Assembly (NCBI GenBank): GCA_030704615.1
Contig: CM060731.1
Location: forward strand, 80,706,756-80,770,755
Length of the DNA stretch: 64,000 nt
DNA from: Takakia lepidozioides
Taxonomy: Eukaryota > Streptophyta > Takakiopsida > Takakiales > Takakiaceae
Direction of reading: 5' to 3'
Positions 22,345 to 33,300 of the stretch are shown piece after piece (within the stretch, counting starts at the first letter, position 1; each line of letters starts with the position of its first letter). Below the pieces are notes generated by a model that made no database searches, was not told the origin of the DNA, and worked only from the letters and a program-made list of their open reading frames with translations. Made by a program: the position numbers and the translations under genes.

Positions 22345-24100
22345 AAGAGAGACAAGGCGCCGCCTTCGTGCCCCCCCCAGGCGCTCGTCTAGCATGGGTA
22401 CGACACCACAAACGGGGCAGCCACCAAAGCACATCCGCCACAACACTCTCCTCGCAAGCTCAGAAGCACATCGCGTGCTTCTAACAGCGGGAGAGACGAC
22501 ATAGGGTTTTTTGTCCCCCGATTTTTCATCCGCGGATGAAAAACAGTAGAACGCATCTGTATACCCTGACGGATTTCATCCGCAGCAAGGTTAAAAATAG
22601 GTTTTGAGGTAGGGGTTAGGGTTTCCACCGTAATTAATCATAATTAGGGGTAGTAAAGATCAATTCCAGGCCATAATCACGTCATCCACAGACAGATCAC
22701 TTATGTCAGGATGAAAAAGTAGGGAATATCATCCGTGGCATCTTACTTCCATTTATGTAATTTTATCATTCCTCACCAGACCATCCGGTATGGATAAAAA
22801 GAGTCAATAAAAGAGGAATGAAAAAATTATTATCTTGGTAGTTTTTCAACCGGTATGGATGAAAAAACAGGATGTTATTGGCAACCTCCATAGAGGTAAT
22901 TTTTTTTTTCCATGGTGACTCATCTAGTATGGATGAGAGTCAATAAAGGAGGAATGAAAAAGCCAAAAGAACCATCCTAGAGGTAATTCAGTGTCCATCC
23001 TGGTGGCTCATCCGGTATGGATGAAAAAGCCGATAGAGGATGAGAAAACAAGAAGTCAACACTGATAGCAAACTGCCAATTCCCAGTAGAGAGGGAGACA
23101 GAGGGAGAGAGGGGGCAACAAAGAAAAGAAAAAATGTGGGGGGGGAGTGACCGAGCAGCTGCAGCTGCTGAGCAACAGCTGCTGAGTCACTCCCCCCCCC
23201 CACCTTTTTTTTTTTGTTTGGTTTCATGATCTCTCCCTCTCACTCCCTCTCACTCCCTCTCTCTCCCTCCCTTCTTGGAATTGGCCGGTTGCATCAGTGT
23301 TCTTTTCATGATTTTCCATCTATACCAGATGGACTCTAAAAGGTGTTTTCACCCGACTTGTAAAGGTTTTCTATCCATACCGGAAGAATCACTAGTTGGA
23401 CACTAAAATACCTTTAAAAATGACATAATTTTTCACTCCTCTTTTATTGACTTTCATCTATATCAGATGAATCACCAGAGAATGAGGAATTACCTCCGTA
23501 GGGGTTATGACACTGGCATCTTATCTATAAATTTTCCATCCATGCCGGATGAAAAATACCGGGATTTGAATTCGTTTTATTCCCCCTTTATGCCTTTTTT
23601 TCCGTACTGGATGAGGCTTTCTCTTAACGGATGACGAATTACCTGTTAGGATGAGAAACCGCTGCCCTGGATGATGTATACTACTTTTTTATCCTGCTGA
23701 TGGACCTCATCCGAATAAATGAACCTATTTATTTTTTCATCTGGATCGGATGAAAAAAACAGCTTATGATGGCCATGGAGAATTTTTTAATTACCCTTAA
23801 TTATTGCTAATTAAGGAGTGAAACCCTAACTCCTACCCTATAATCTACTGTTTAAACCTAGTTAACGGATGACATCCGTCGGGTTTTTGAGAGAAAGGGT
23901 ATTGATTATTCATCCTCCGGATGAAAAATCGGGCTCTGCCCTTGGGTGTCTCTCCCGCTGTCAGCTGCATTCCTCGTGCTGCTGAGCTCGCGAGTTATGG
24001 CGTCTGAGCTCTGCTACTACCCTGTCTGCTGCTTCATGCCGGACGAGCTCCTGGGGATGCGCAATGGCGGCGTCTTGTCTCTGTGAGCAGCCGAAGCTCC
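22345..24100. repeat. 1.75-kb foldback (long inverted repeat) element, copy 1
   Basis: The arms match inversely over their whole length around a centre near 23,200. Outer blocks: GAGACAAGGCGCCGCC (22,350) against the complement of GGCGGCGTCTTGTCTC (24,067). Next: ACAGCGGGAGAGAC (22,485) against its complement near 23,950. Then CCGATTTTTCATCC (about 22,519) against GGATGAAAAATCGG (about 23,921). At the centre, GGGGGAGTGAC and GTCACTCCCCC flank a short loop with AGCAGCTGCAGCTGCTGAGC. Many CATCC/GGATGAAAA words lie between. No transposase is seen. A half copy lies at 49,806-50,475. Confidence 0.85.
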
Positions 24101-24197
24101 GAGTTGGCCCGGCGGCCAGGTTGGGAGTCAGGTGTGCGCATCAAAGCGAGTAACTATGACTTGAAGGGGAGCTTACCGAAGTGAGGTGCGCGACACT

Positions 24198-24210
24198 TGG
24201 TATCAGAGCT
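24198..24210 (+). promoter_or_regulatory. Primer binding site (initiator tRNA-Met type)
   Basis: TGGTATCAGAGCT is the standard plant LTR-retrotransposon primer site, complementary to the initiator tRNA-Met 3' end. The LTR should end at the CA of 24,194-24,195, two bases upstream. Gag starts about 40 bp downstream. The start of the LTR is not identified; the foldback occupies the DNA just upstream. Confidence 0.85.
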
Positions 24211-24250
24211 TAGAGTTCAGTACGCGATCGTCCTTGGGATTGGCCTCATC

Positions 24251-24841
24251 ATGGGGTCGGGCAAGCCGAAGCGAAAGCGGAACGGCCCAAAAGATGATGA
24301 TCCCGGTGAGCCCGATGGGGGCGGCGTGTCACCGAGGTGGCCGTTTGAGGAAGTGATGCATGTTTCCGAAAACGAGGCCGCCCAAGAGCGGGAGGAATCC
24401 GAGGAGTCGGAGCCTGAGGAATCCTTGAGAGCTCCGACAAACCAAGAGATGCCTCCCATGCCGGCAGCCTTTTGGGAAGGGTTGTTGGCGCAATTTGGCG
24501 GGACGTTGAAAGACGTGTTGAAGGCGGCTAATGCCACTTCCGCTAAGGCAAAGTTTAAGGTGAAGCCTAAGGAACCCGGCACCTTTGAGGGCGTCCGAAA
24601 TTGGAAGGCACTCAACACCTGGCTCTTGGAGCTAGAGCAGTACTTTTGGGCGGCCAAGTTGAGTGACGAGGATCGGGTGGAAGTGGCTCCCACCTATTTG
24701 AGGGGCTATGCTCAACAATGGTGGCAGAAACGCCTTCACAACCGAGGCCCAAGCCTGGAAACCTTGAACTGGAGTGGGTTCAAGGAATTGATGAAGAGAC
24801 AGTTTGTGCCCCTCAACGCGTCCTGGCTTGCCCAAGAGTGA
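24251..24841 (+). pseudogene. Gypsy gag, carboxyl-truncated
   Basis: The ATG at 24,251 is chosen because it follows the primer site and opens a basic segment (MGSGKPKRKRNG), then an acidic linker (EEVMHVSENEAAQEREESEE). The capsid-like domain follows: PGTFEGVRNWKALNTWLLEL, then LRGYAQQWWQKRL and FKELMKRQFVPLNASWLAQE. This matches the Retrotrans_gag pattern of plant chromoviruses. It stops at 24,841, where full-length homologues go on to the CCHC knuckle. Directly beyond, the sequence switches to the 3' flank of a pol that lies on the opposite strand. Confidence 0.85.
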
Positions 24842-24979
24842 AGCGTTTACTCTCTTCTGCCACACATATTCTTCAGCGCCGCCATCTTGACCGTATTTGG
24901 TATTTTTCTTCAGACCACATGGCACGTGGCATTTCTTGAAGCAAAGCTCTTTGTCCTCTTCTATTGAAGACAAATATGG

Positions 24980-26400
24980 TCAACAATCAATGCTTGCTAC
25001 TTCACAGTTTAGGCTCACCTTAGGTATACCATGAGCATTTGTACAAGATACTTTGAAATCCAAAGAGGAATCTATTGGCAGCAGGACAGAGTGTGAATGT
25101 GTATTTTTCATTGTGCTGATCTGTAAGTGTTGCAGGAGAGCATGGGCTGCCATTGATGCGTTTCCCATTTCTGAGGCACGCACCCAAGATGCCTCCACAA
25201 GATGATAGCCCTTCCATTTGACGAGATACTCCGTTTCTCGGTTCTTGAACCTCCTCGACTTAAGTATTGCCTCCACCTCGTACTCAGGTTCATTTTCATG
25301 ATCCAACAGCATAGGTGGCGGACGCAACACTTGATGCCGATTCGGGCGCGCTTCATCTTTGAAGTAAGGCTTCAAAAGGGAGACATGGAATACTGGGTGC
25401 ACCTTGCTATTTGCCGGTAGCTCCAATTCATACACATCCTCATTCATAACCTTCCGAATGCGAAAAGGTCCCGCATACGGAGGTACAAACTTCGGACTCA
25501 CTTCCGGAGGTAGTCGGAAATTCTTGATGTTCAACCAGACCTCCGTGCCTGCCTCAAACTTCACTTCCCTCCGCTTCCGATTCGCCTGCCTTTCATACCG
25601 TTTCCTAGCTTTGGCAATGTTGTACTTTACGAGCTTCAACAAACGCTCGCGTTCTTCCAGTACCGCCGCTACTGCCGGTTCCTCAACGTCTTGGGCGGCC
25701 CAACTTGTCGGCACCAGAGGTGCTTTTCCATAGACCAATACGAAAGGGGAAACTCCCGTTGCGGAGTGTTCTGTGTTATTATAACAGAACTCTGCCGCGT
25801 CTAAGTGTTCCACCCAGTCTGTTTGGTCTGCCGACACGTAATTCCGCAAGATCTGCTTCACTACGGAATTCACTCTTTCTGTTTGGCCGTCGGTCGTAGG
25901 TCGGAAGGCGGTGCTCATCTTCAGCCTCGTCCCCATCTTTTTCCAAAGTGCTCTCCAGAATTTACTCGTAAACTTTGGATCGCGGTCCGAGACAATATCC
26001 TTCGGGACTCCATGATGCTTTAAGACGTGGGCGAAGTAAAGTCGCCATGTCTCCTGCGCCGTTGCCGTCTCATTGGTGGGGATGAAATGGCCCATTTTAC
26101 TGAACCTATCCACCACCACCATGATTGCATCGAATCCTTTTGACAGCGGCATAGTAGTCATGAAATCCATCGAGACGCTTTCCCAAGTCCCCTCTGGAAT
26201 CGGCAAGGGTTGTAACAGCCCCGCTTGCTTTTTGTACTCGCTCCGGTTTTGTTGGCATGTGGTGCATGTCTTGACATACTCCTCTGCCTCCTCCCTCAGT
26301 TTGGGCCAGAAATACTCTTTCTTCAAGAGTGCCGCAGTGCGCTTGGCTCTGCCGTGGCCCGCAAGCGGGCTATCATGGCATCTCTCAAGAGGCTATCTCT
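24980..26400 (-). pseudogene. Chromovirus integrase with chromodomain
   Basis: The zinc region runs from GHGRAKRTAALLKKEYFWP into CTTCQQN (about 26,360-26,250). The upstream zinc-binding part needs one frameshift near 26,330. The integrase triad is SMDFMTTMP, IVSDRDPKFTSKFW and TTDGQTERVN. The GPY/F-like module PPYAGPFRIRKVMNEDVYEL follows. The chromodomain is YEVEAILKSRRFKNRETEYL then VKWKGYHLVEASWVRASEM (about 25,290-25,150). Chromodomains in such elements target integration to heterochromatin marks. The frame is open for 448 codons, so this is the best preserved retroelement gene in the window. Confidence 0.92.
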
Positions 26401-28173
26401 GATCCCTCCCTTCGGCACGTAGAGACGCTTTTGCTTATACCGGAGCAGTCCATTTTGCAAGTGGAACTGCGATTTAACCCCCATCCTCAAGTCCTGCATC
26501 ATGGACTTCGCCAGCTCATCCTTCCGGCAAGCCTTCCGGATCTTCCTTTGGAGTGTCGTCTCGCCCTTGTACACCAACAAGAGCTGCTGCTTTCTACTTA
26601 AAGCATCGGCCACCACGTTGTCTCGTCCCGGTTTGTACTGGATATCCACGTCAAACACCGCCAAAGTATCTTGCCACCTAAGTTGTTTTGGGGACAACTT
26701 GGGCTGCGTGGCAAAATACTTCACCGTGACATTGTTCGTGAACACCTTCACTGGGTTGGAACCAACATAGTGGCGCCAGAGCTCAAGACAGTGCACCACC
26801 GCCTTCATCTCTTTCTCGTGCGTCGGCCACCGTCGCTCCACTTCATTCAGTTTCTTACTTTCGTAAGCCACTGGACGTCCATCTTGCATCAGTACACCCC
26901 CAATCGCGAAGTCCGACGCATCTGTATGTATCTCGAACGGACGATCGAACTCCGGGATTTTCAAGACTGGAGCTTCCGCCATCCGCTGCTTCAATTCAGC
27001 AAAAGCTTGGCCACAAAAGGTGTTCCATGCCCAGACTTTAGATTTACACAGAAGGTCCGACAGCGGCCCCACGATCTTGGCGAAATTTCTCACATACTTC
27101 TGGTAATAGGAGGCGAGTCCTAGGAAGGAACGCACTCCCGGGACCGAAGTCGGAGGCTCCCAGTCCAAGATCGCCCTCACCTTTCTGTCATCCATTTTGA
27201 TCCCATCCTATGTAATCACATGCCCCAAGAACTCTACTTTCGTGACCCCGAATTCGCACTTTGAAGCTTTGGCATACAGCTTCCCTTCTCGCAACTTTTG
27301 GAACACCCTTTTGAGATGCTCCAGGTGTTCCTCCTTTGTTTTCGAGTACACCAAGATGTCGTCGATGTACACGATCACAAAGTCATCCAATCACTCCTGA
27401 AAAAGGCTGTTCATCAGCGTGCTAAAGGTCGCCGGTGCATTAGTGAGCCCAAAAGGCATCACCAAGAACTCATATGAACCATACCTTGTCCTGCACGCGG
27501 TCTTCTCCTCATCTCCTTCCGCCACCCGAATTTGATGATAGCCGGAGCGCAAGTCGATCCGGCTGAAATACTTCGCTCCTGCCAACCGATCGAAGAGGTC
27601 ATCGATCCTTGGCAAAGGGTACCGGTTTTTGATAGTCACCTTATTCAGAGCCCTGTAATCGACACACATCCGCAGCGTCCCATCCTTCTTGTCTGCGAAT
27701 AGCACCGGGGCTCCGTAAGGTGACTTACTCGGCCGGATGTACCCCTTTGATATTAGATCCTTGAGCTGAGTCTTCAGCTCGACCAACTCCCTGTGACTCA
27801 ACCGGTAGGGTGCCTTGGCAGGCGGTTCCGATCCCGGTATCACCTCAATCTTGTGGTCAACTCCTCTTCGCGGTGGCAGGCCGCTTGGTAAATCCTCCAG
27901 CATCACATCCTGGTATTTCTCCAAGATCCCCTTGATCCAATCTGGGCTTGGCTCCCCATCGCCTTCTCCCTTCACTTCTCTAATGTAAAGCAAAAACTGG
28001 GGTTCGTGTGCCTCCTCCACGGCCCACTCCCTCGCTGACAGAAGGTTTATTCGCCCTCCCACGGATTTGGGCGTTTCCGACACTCGTAAGACCTCGCCAC
28101 CATTCCCACATGGCAGCGTGACTACTCTCTTGCGGCCATCTATGACCGCTCCGGATTTGCTCAAAAAGGTCAA
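26323..28173 (-). pseudogene. Chromovirus reverse transcriptase and RNase H
   Basis: One frame with only two stops (TGA at 27,391-27,393 and TAG at 27,208-27,210). Reverse transcriptase blocks: [54 protein letters not shown] and the catalytic [12 protein letters not shown]. RNase H blocks: FEIHTDASDFAIGGVL, WPTHEKEMKAVVHCLEL and VKVFTNNVTVKYFATQP; the last usually has Asp where Asn stands. It begins at 28,173 in the end of the protease ([10 protein letters not shown]), so the protease active site and the gag end are missing. Confidence 0.92.
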
Positions 28174-28182
28174 GTATTGATA

Positions 28183-28320
28183 TGTGCTAAAACCACTTAT
28201 TGAGTGGTTCTACTTGTATCAATGTAGTGGTTAGGTTGTGTGCTAAAACCACTGACGAAGTGGTTCTACCAGTATTGATGTAGTGATTAGGTTGTGTGCT
28301 AAAACCACTGACGAAGTCAT
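28183..28320 (+). repeat. 56-bp tandem repeat, about 2.4 units
   Basis: TGTGCTAAAACCACT starts at 28,183, 28,239 and 28,295, an exact 56-bp period. Each unit holds an imperfect palindrome AACCACT...AGTGGTT followed by TGTAGTG(A/G)TTAGG. AGTGGTT words also dominate the subterminal region of the CACTA end at 48.5-49.1 kb, so both may come from the same family. Confidence 0.8.
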
Positions 28321-28861
28321 CCAGTGTGTCCCACCAAGTAGGAACCATGGTTTTGAATTATTACTACCAGAGTGGTATGTAAGTGATTGGGGCTACATCT
28401 GGAGGAGTACAACCACTCTTGCATACTGTCACGGTCTTACATATACCACTGACAGAGTGATGTATAAGTGATTCATACATTCCCATATAATTCTCCTACA
28501 ATTCCCATACATTCGAAGTGAATCTGCAAATCCAAATACTCTTGAAGATTCACCATTCAAAAAACAGAATAGAATCCAAGACAGTAAGCGTTGGAACAGA
28601 GTCAACAAAATCTAGCCATGATAAAGGGTGACACTATCTACACTACGTCTCCGCAGGCATGCTAAAAGCCATGAACCACTTTCTGCCTTTTGGTCAGTGA
28701 TAGACATCTACCCATGCAGGTTTCTTGTAGCTATTGATCCACAGGGAATCATAGATAACCTTATGCTTGAAATCCGGCCCTCTTGGATGAATCTGGACCC
28801 ACACTCCATCCCTGCTCCTTCAGCTATCCATGCCTTTGCACAAACTATGCATACATCCTTG

Positions 28862-29174
28862 CCTTGTTGCTAGCAACTGACAATGACAGCCTACATCTGT
28901 TCTAGGAAACACCCAACTCAACTTATCACTATAGTTCCTATGCTCAATTGCATCTACTACTCTTTGTAATCCATGGATAGCTAAAGGTCCATATTCATCC
29001 AAGAGGGCCAGATTTCAGCAATAGGGTATGTCACCCTACAAATCGGACATTTATCTGTGGCTTGCTGCTAGCAGCTGACAATGACAGCCTAGAGTTGTTC
29101 CAGCAAACACCCCAACCCTACTTATCACACTAGTTCCTATGCTCAATTGCATCTGCTACTCTCTATAATCCAAT
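28862..29174. repeat. Direct duplication of about 115 bp
   Basis: 28,862-28,976 and 29,060-29,174 match (GCTAGCA(A/G)CTGACAATGACAGCC ... CCTATGCTCAATTGCATCT). The second copy continues into the 29,175-29,248 flank, which is the antisense of the PDF-type repeat at 46.2-46.4 kb. Confidence 0.75.
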
Positions 29175-29399
29175 AGGCATTCACCTTCTTGCCTCGATTG
29201 TCCCACCATTGACTAGTGTCAGAAAAGTATTCATTCCACAGCTTCTCCCACTAGTAGAAAATCCGGTTTTTACGTCTACTATTTTCCAGTCGTATCAGCC
29301 TTTTATGACTGCATGACTGCCCAGTCAGATAAACCCAGTCAGTTGTGACAAATGAGTCATAAGCGCCATAGAGTCGTATCTGCCAGTCGTGGAGCTTAC

Positions 29400-30000
29400 T
29401 GTTGACGTGGCAACGGGGACACCTAATCATAGTCATTGATAAGACCGTAATAATTGACTGCGAATCCATGTCAGCTTCACGTGGAACGGAAGGGATATGC
29501 CACGTGTCACGACAAAGGGAAGGTGACAAGGTCTTCACGACTAGCATATATGACTCTGGAGGATTAATCCCAGGACATCACGTGGAGAATACCGGGAAGG
29601 ACACGTGGCACGACAGGGTGACATCCACATATTAACCCCCAGGACACCACGTGGATTAGACTGGACATGACGCGTGGCGTGACAGGGTGAGGGAGAGGGG
29701 GTCTTCCAAGACTGGCATGTATGACTCCCGCCGACTAACCCCAATGCCACACGTGGCGCAAATGGGACATGACACGTGCCAAGACAATGGGCTTCGGGAG
29801 GGGCTTTCGTGACTGGCATGTATGACTTCGGACGTTTAATGCCAGGTCCACACGTGGAGTCGGATTACGCAGGGTGGGGGTGGTCGTTATGACTGGAACA
29901 TATGACTTCCATGGTGCTCTGTGGAGTCTGGATATAGCACGTGGCACGCGTATGGGCGAACACGGGGGGGTTAAAGTGGCACGTGCCGGAGGCTCTGTGG
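29400..30000. repeat. Left subterminal repeats of the CACTA element
   Basis: Units of roughly 100-130 bp are repeated, each with CACGTGGC/CCACGTG words and a GACTGGCATGTATGACT-like block (for example at 29,540, 29,710, 29,812 and 29,890). Such arrays near CACTA ends are the usual binding sites of the TNP1/TnpA-type protein. A few related words (GCCACGTG, GGCAGTCATACATTC) occur at the right end (43,590-43,700). Confidence 0.75.
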
Positions 30001-30380
30001 ATGGGAGGTAATCCTATACATGAGCGTAGTCCTGGGCCTGACTCTAGCAGCATTGAAACATAAAGCACCATTCAAAGCACACAAAAACACCATTGAAACA
30101 TGAAAGCACACTCAAATGCAACGTGAGTTAATGATCTGAGATCATTTCCATAATCTAATCTGGTGCCGCTACAAAAATGCACAAAGCTGCAAAGTCTAAG
30201 TAGACTTCCAAATGCTTGAGCAGAAGATGTATACACTGGCATCTCTTCGACTGGTGCAATCCTAACACATGGCAGATGATGCACTCAAAATTCGGGGCAG
30301 TCAAACGCTCATCACTTCACTTTCTGGATTTTCACAAACTTGTCACTCCAAACTGTAACATGATCTAGAGTGGCTCCCAA

Positions 30381-33300
30381 CTATGTGTGCGCTGGCTTCA
30401 TGGACTTGTTGTGATACGGTAGAGGGGCATTAGTAAGTGTCACTTGTGTGATCATGATGGCCACATACCCCTTAGGCACCATAGGGTATCCGGCACTCGC
30501 TGAAGAGCCTTGTAGACCAACAATGTGGCCAGATGTTGCTGTTGCCCTCGAAACCGTGTCGATAAGCCGGACTTGGTCACCCACCTTTAACTGCCATCCA
30601 CCCCGAAAACCCCAGAAGATACATGAGCAAGCTTTCAGGCAAAACTCAAAGCAACAACAACATATACATATGTGAAACAAACAAACATTGCTAAGAATAT
30701 GTGTAGGCACGATTAGACAAACTCTATGTGTGCAAATTTGAAAATTGCAGGTAGGTAGGGAACCTTTACCCCATTCTGGCAGTCAAGGACTGGAGTTTTG
30801 GGAGTTGTCTTGCTGACAGGTAGCGCGGTGGCTGCCCCTTCAACTGCCGCAGATTGTGAATGGCCAGATACCTGCACACAGGAACATATGCTCCACACAT
30901 TGGACTGGGTTCCACAAGTACCACTCGCAAATGGGTTGGCGATAAGCCAATGCAGATTGCATGGGGCAGTGGATTAATCTTACCTGCAATGCCTTGTGGC
31001 CAGAGACTTGCGTAATCCCGGCAGGCACCTGCACAGACAAAGCATATTGCACGATGAGTGGTAGCGGAGATACACCGAGCTATGAGCAGGTTACAGCCAT
31101 ACTGCTTGCTATGTTGGCAGCTTACTCCCCTACAGCTAAAGCTACACACAACTTAAACTAAAACTACACAAAAGCTAAACTAGATAGAGCTACACACAAA
31201 CTAAAACTAAAACTAGACAAATGTAAACTAGACAGAGCTACACACCTAGCATTCCACATTGCATTGACATATAATTCACTGTGTTTGCATAAAGTATTTA
31301 CCTCTAGGCAATACAATGGCATGACGCGTACAATCTGGAGTTACCTGCGGGTGCTGGGTTGTGAGGGTGTTATGTGAAGCTTGTCCAAACCGAGGATGGG
31401 CCCTCACATACTCTGTAATTGAGGCTGCCTTTGCTGCCCCCTCCAAGAAAGGCCACAACTTCGTATTGAGGAATTGGTCAAAAGTCGCCCCAGGAGCCCC
31501 ACTTCTCCAAGGCTCTGGGAATATGCCAGTGAAGGCAGGATTCTTCTTCCCTTTGTGTGGAGTGTCATCAACAAGAAGAGTGTTGTTCTCATTCCATACA
31601 GAAAATTCGCGCCATACTGTTGACAGGTTCTTGAAAAAGATAGGCTTAGATGGGTGCCTATCATTTCTCTCACTTGATTGTTCACAGTAAGCACCATCCC
31701 ACTGAAACACAAGATTAGGCCGGCCACGGAAAATCCACTCCACAACAGGTTGGAAGTTGCGAAGTGTCATGCAAGACCACACTGCCACCTCAAAGTGCGC
31801 AAAACACTTGTTCAAAAAATCAATGCAGCCAGGCCTCATCAACACCATTTTACTGCCACAGGTTCTGCCAACACAGCCATCTAGAATATACACTGCAGCA
31901 CTACAACATGTATGCACTCACAAAGCAAGCCATTTACATCTAGAATCAGTAAATGTTTTGCACTGGTCTGATCTTTGTCCTTCTTCTTCAACAAATAATG
32001 GGGAGTGGTAGGGACAACCCGAGGGGAACCAAGATCAATTGCACAATCATCCCCCTTCATGCCCAGTGATTCTCCAGCTGCCTCTGAATCAAGGCATGCT
32101 ACTTTTGACATGGGATCCATGAAGCCAGACACAAGTACGGGATCCTTCAGCATGACAGGTAATTTGTCTGCGTCTTCATCTCCCGTGCCATCGCAGGGGG
32201 AATTGCCCACCTGCAATTGATCATGACAAACACGGGGGGGAGACAACACTGATGGAACTACAGGGGGTGTCTCAAAGTTGTCCTCTAGGCGCCTGGATGT
32301 GCGAGCTACGTCTATGCACTCGCTGGCTGCTGCAGATGTCCCCACAATCGGAGACACAGATATAGAGATGCCAAACTTGTTGGCTATCGCTTTTTGGTAA
32401 AGCATCATCTGCGAGACACAAGCCTTCAAATCGATGATGTCTTCTCGCTGACTTGTGGTTTCTCTTCCTAGCTCCTCGACTTTGCGCACGATACTACAAT
32501 AGCCCTCACTTGCCGCCTGCCAACAACAGCACTATTGAATGAGAAAAAAAAAAAATCACCACAACCACGATGTTGCATGCAAATAAATGTTGTCATGAAG
32601 TGGAGGTTTAAAGAAATCTTGTGCAATCGAATGGACCCGCTCACACATCCTAATGGGTGCACACCACTGACACATGCAACTCATTTGCAACTGAGTTGAG
32701 ATTTACAAACAACTCACCATTCTCTCTGATGTCATTGTTTTGCTCACAGACAACTCCTGGATTTCTTGCAGTTCGACTGATCGCCCGCAATGGGCTTCCC
32801 GCAAATCAGCCAGCAAAGTCAAAATGCAGCCACGTACTGAACGACAATTTACTAACATAACATGATATAACATCCTGAGACAATGAAAGCCTTCACGCAA
32901 TGACACAAACCTACCATATCAGACTTGCAAGATGTCTAGGAGCATTCAAAAAACCACCTAGACAGAGAGAGACCCTCTCATTTGGTACAAGGCACTCTCT
33001 TTTCTTCTTGGGTGCATGCCTTATCTTGTCCCATAAGCTCTTTGAGCTTTCCAAGGACGTTGTAAAGTATCCTGACATTTGGGTCAGATGCCAGCGCCAG
33101 CTGAAATACCAAATACCTTAAGATGATCCACTCTATTTCGCAGAAGAAAGACCATCATGTTAAACAAATCAAGCACTGGCAATATCGAGCAAAAGAGATT
33201 CTCAATTAAACAAATATTAGGCAGGCAACACTGAGCATGGTAGATGAAGCTGATTTGGAGGCTGAAGTGGCTAAGGGCAAGTTGGAAGCACATTAAATGT

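Noticed and set aside
22345-24100. The two foldback arms as two LTRs of one retroelement
   Set aside because: LTRs are direct repeats; these arms are inverted around a palindromic centre and carry no primer site between them.
28183-30000. CRISPR-like array from the spaced repeats
   Set aside because: The DNA is eukaryotic, repeats are imperfect and spacers are themselves repeated; they are transposon subterminal repeats.
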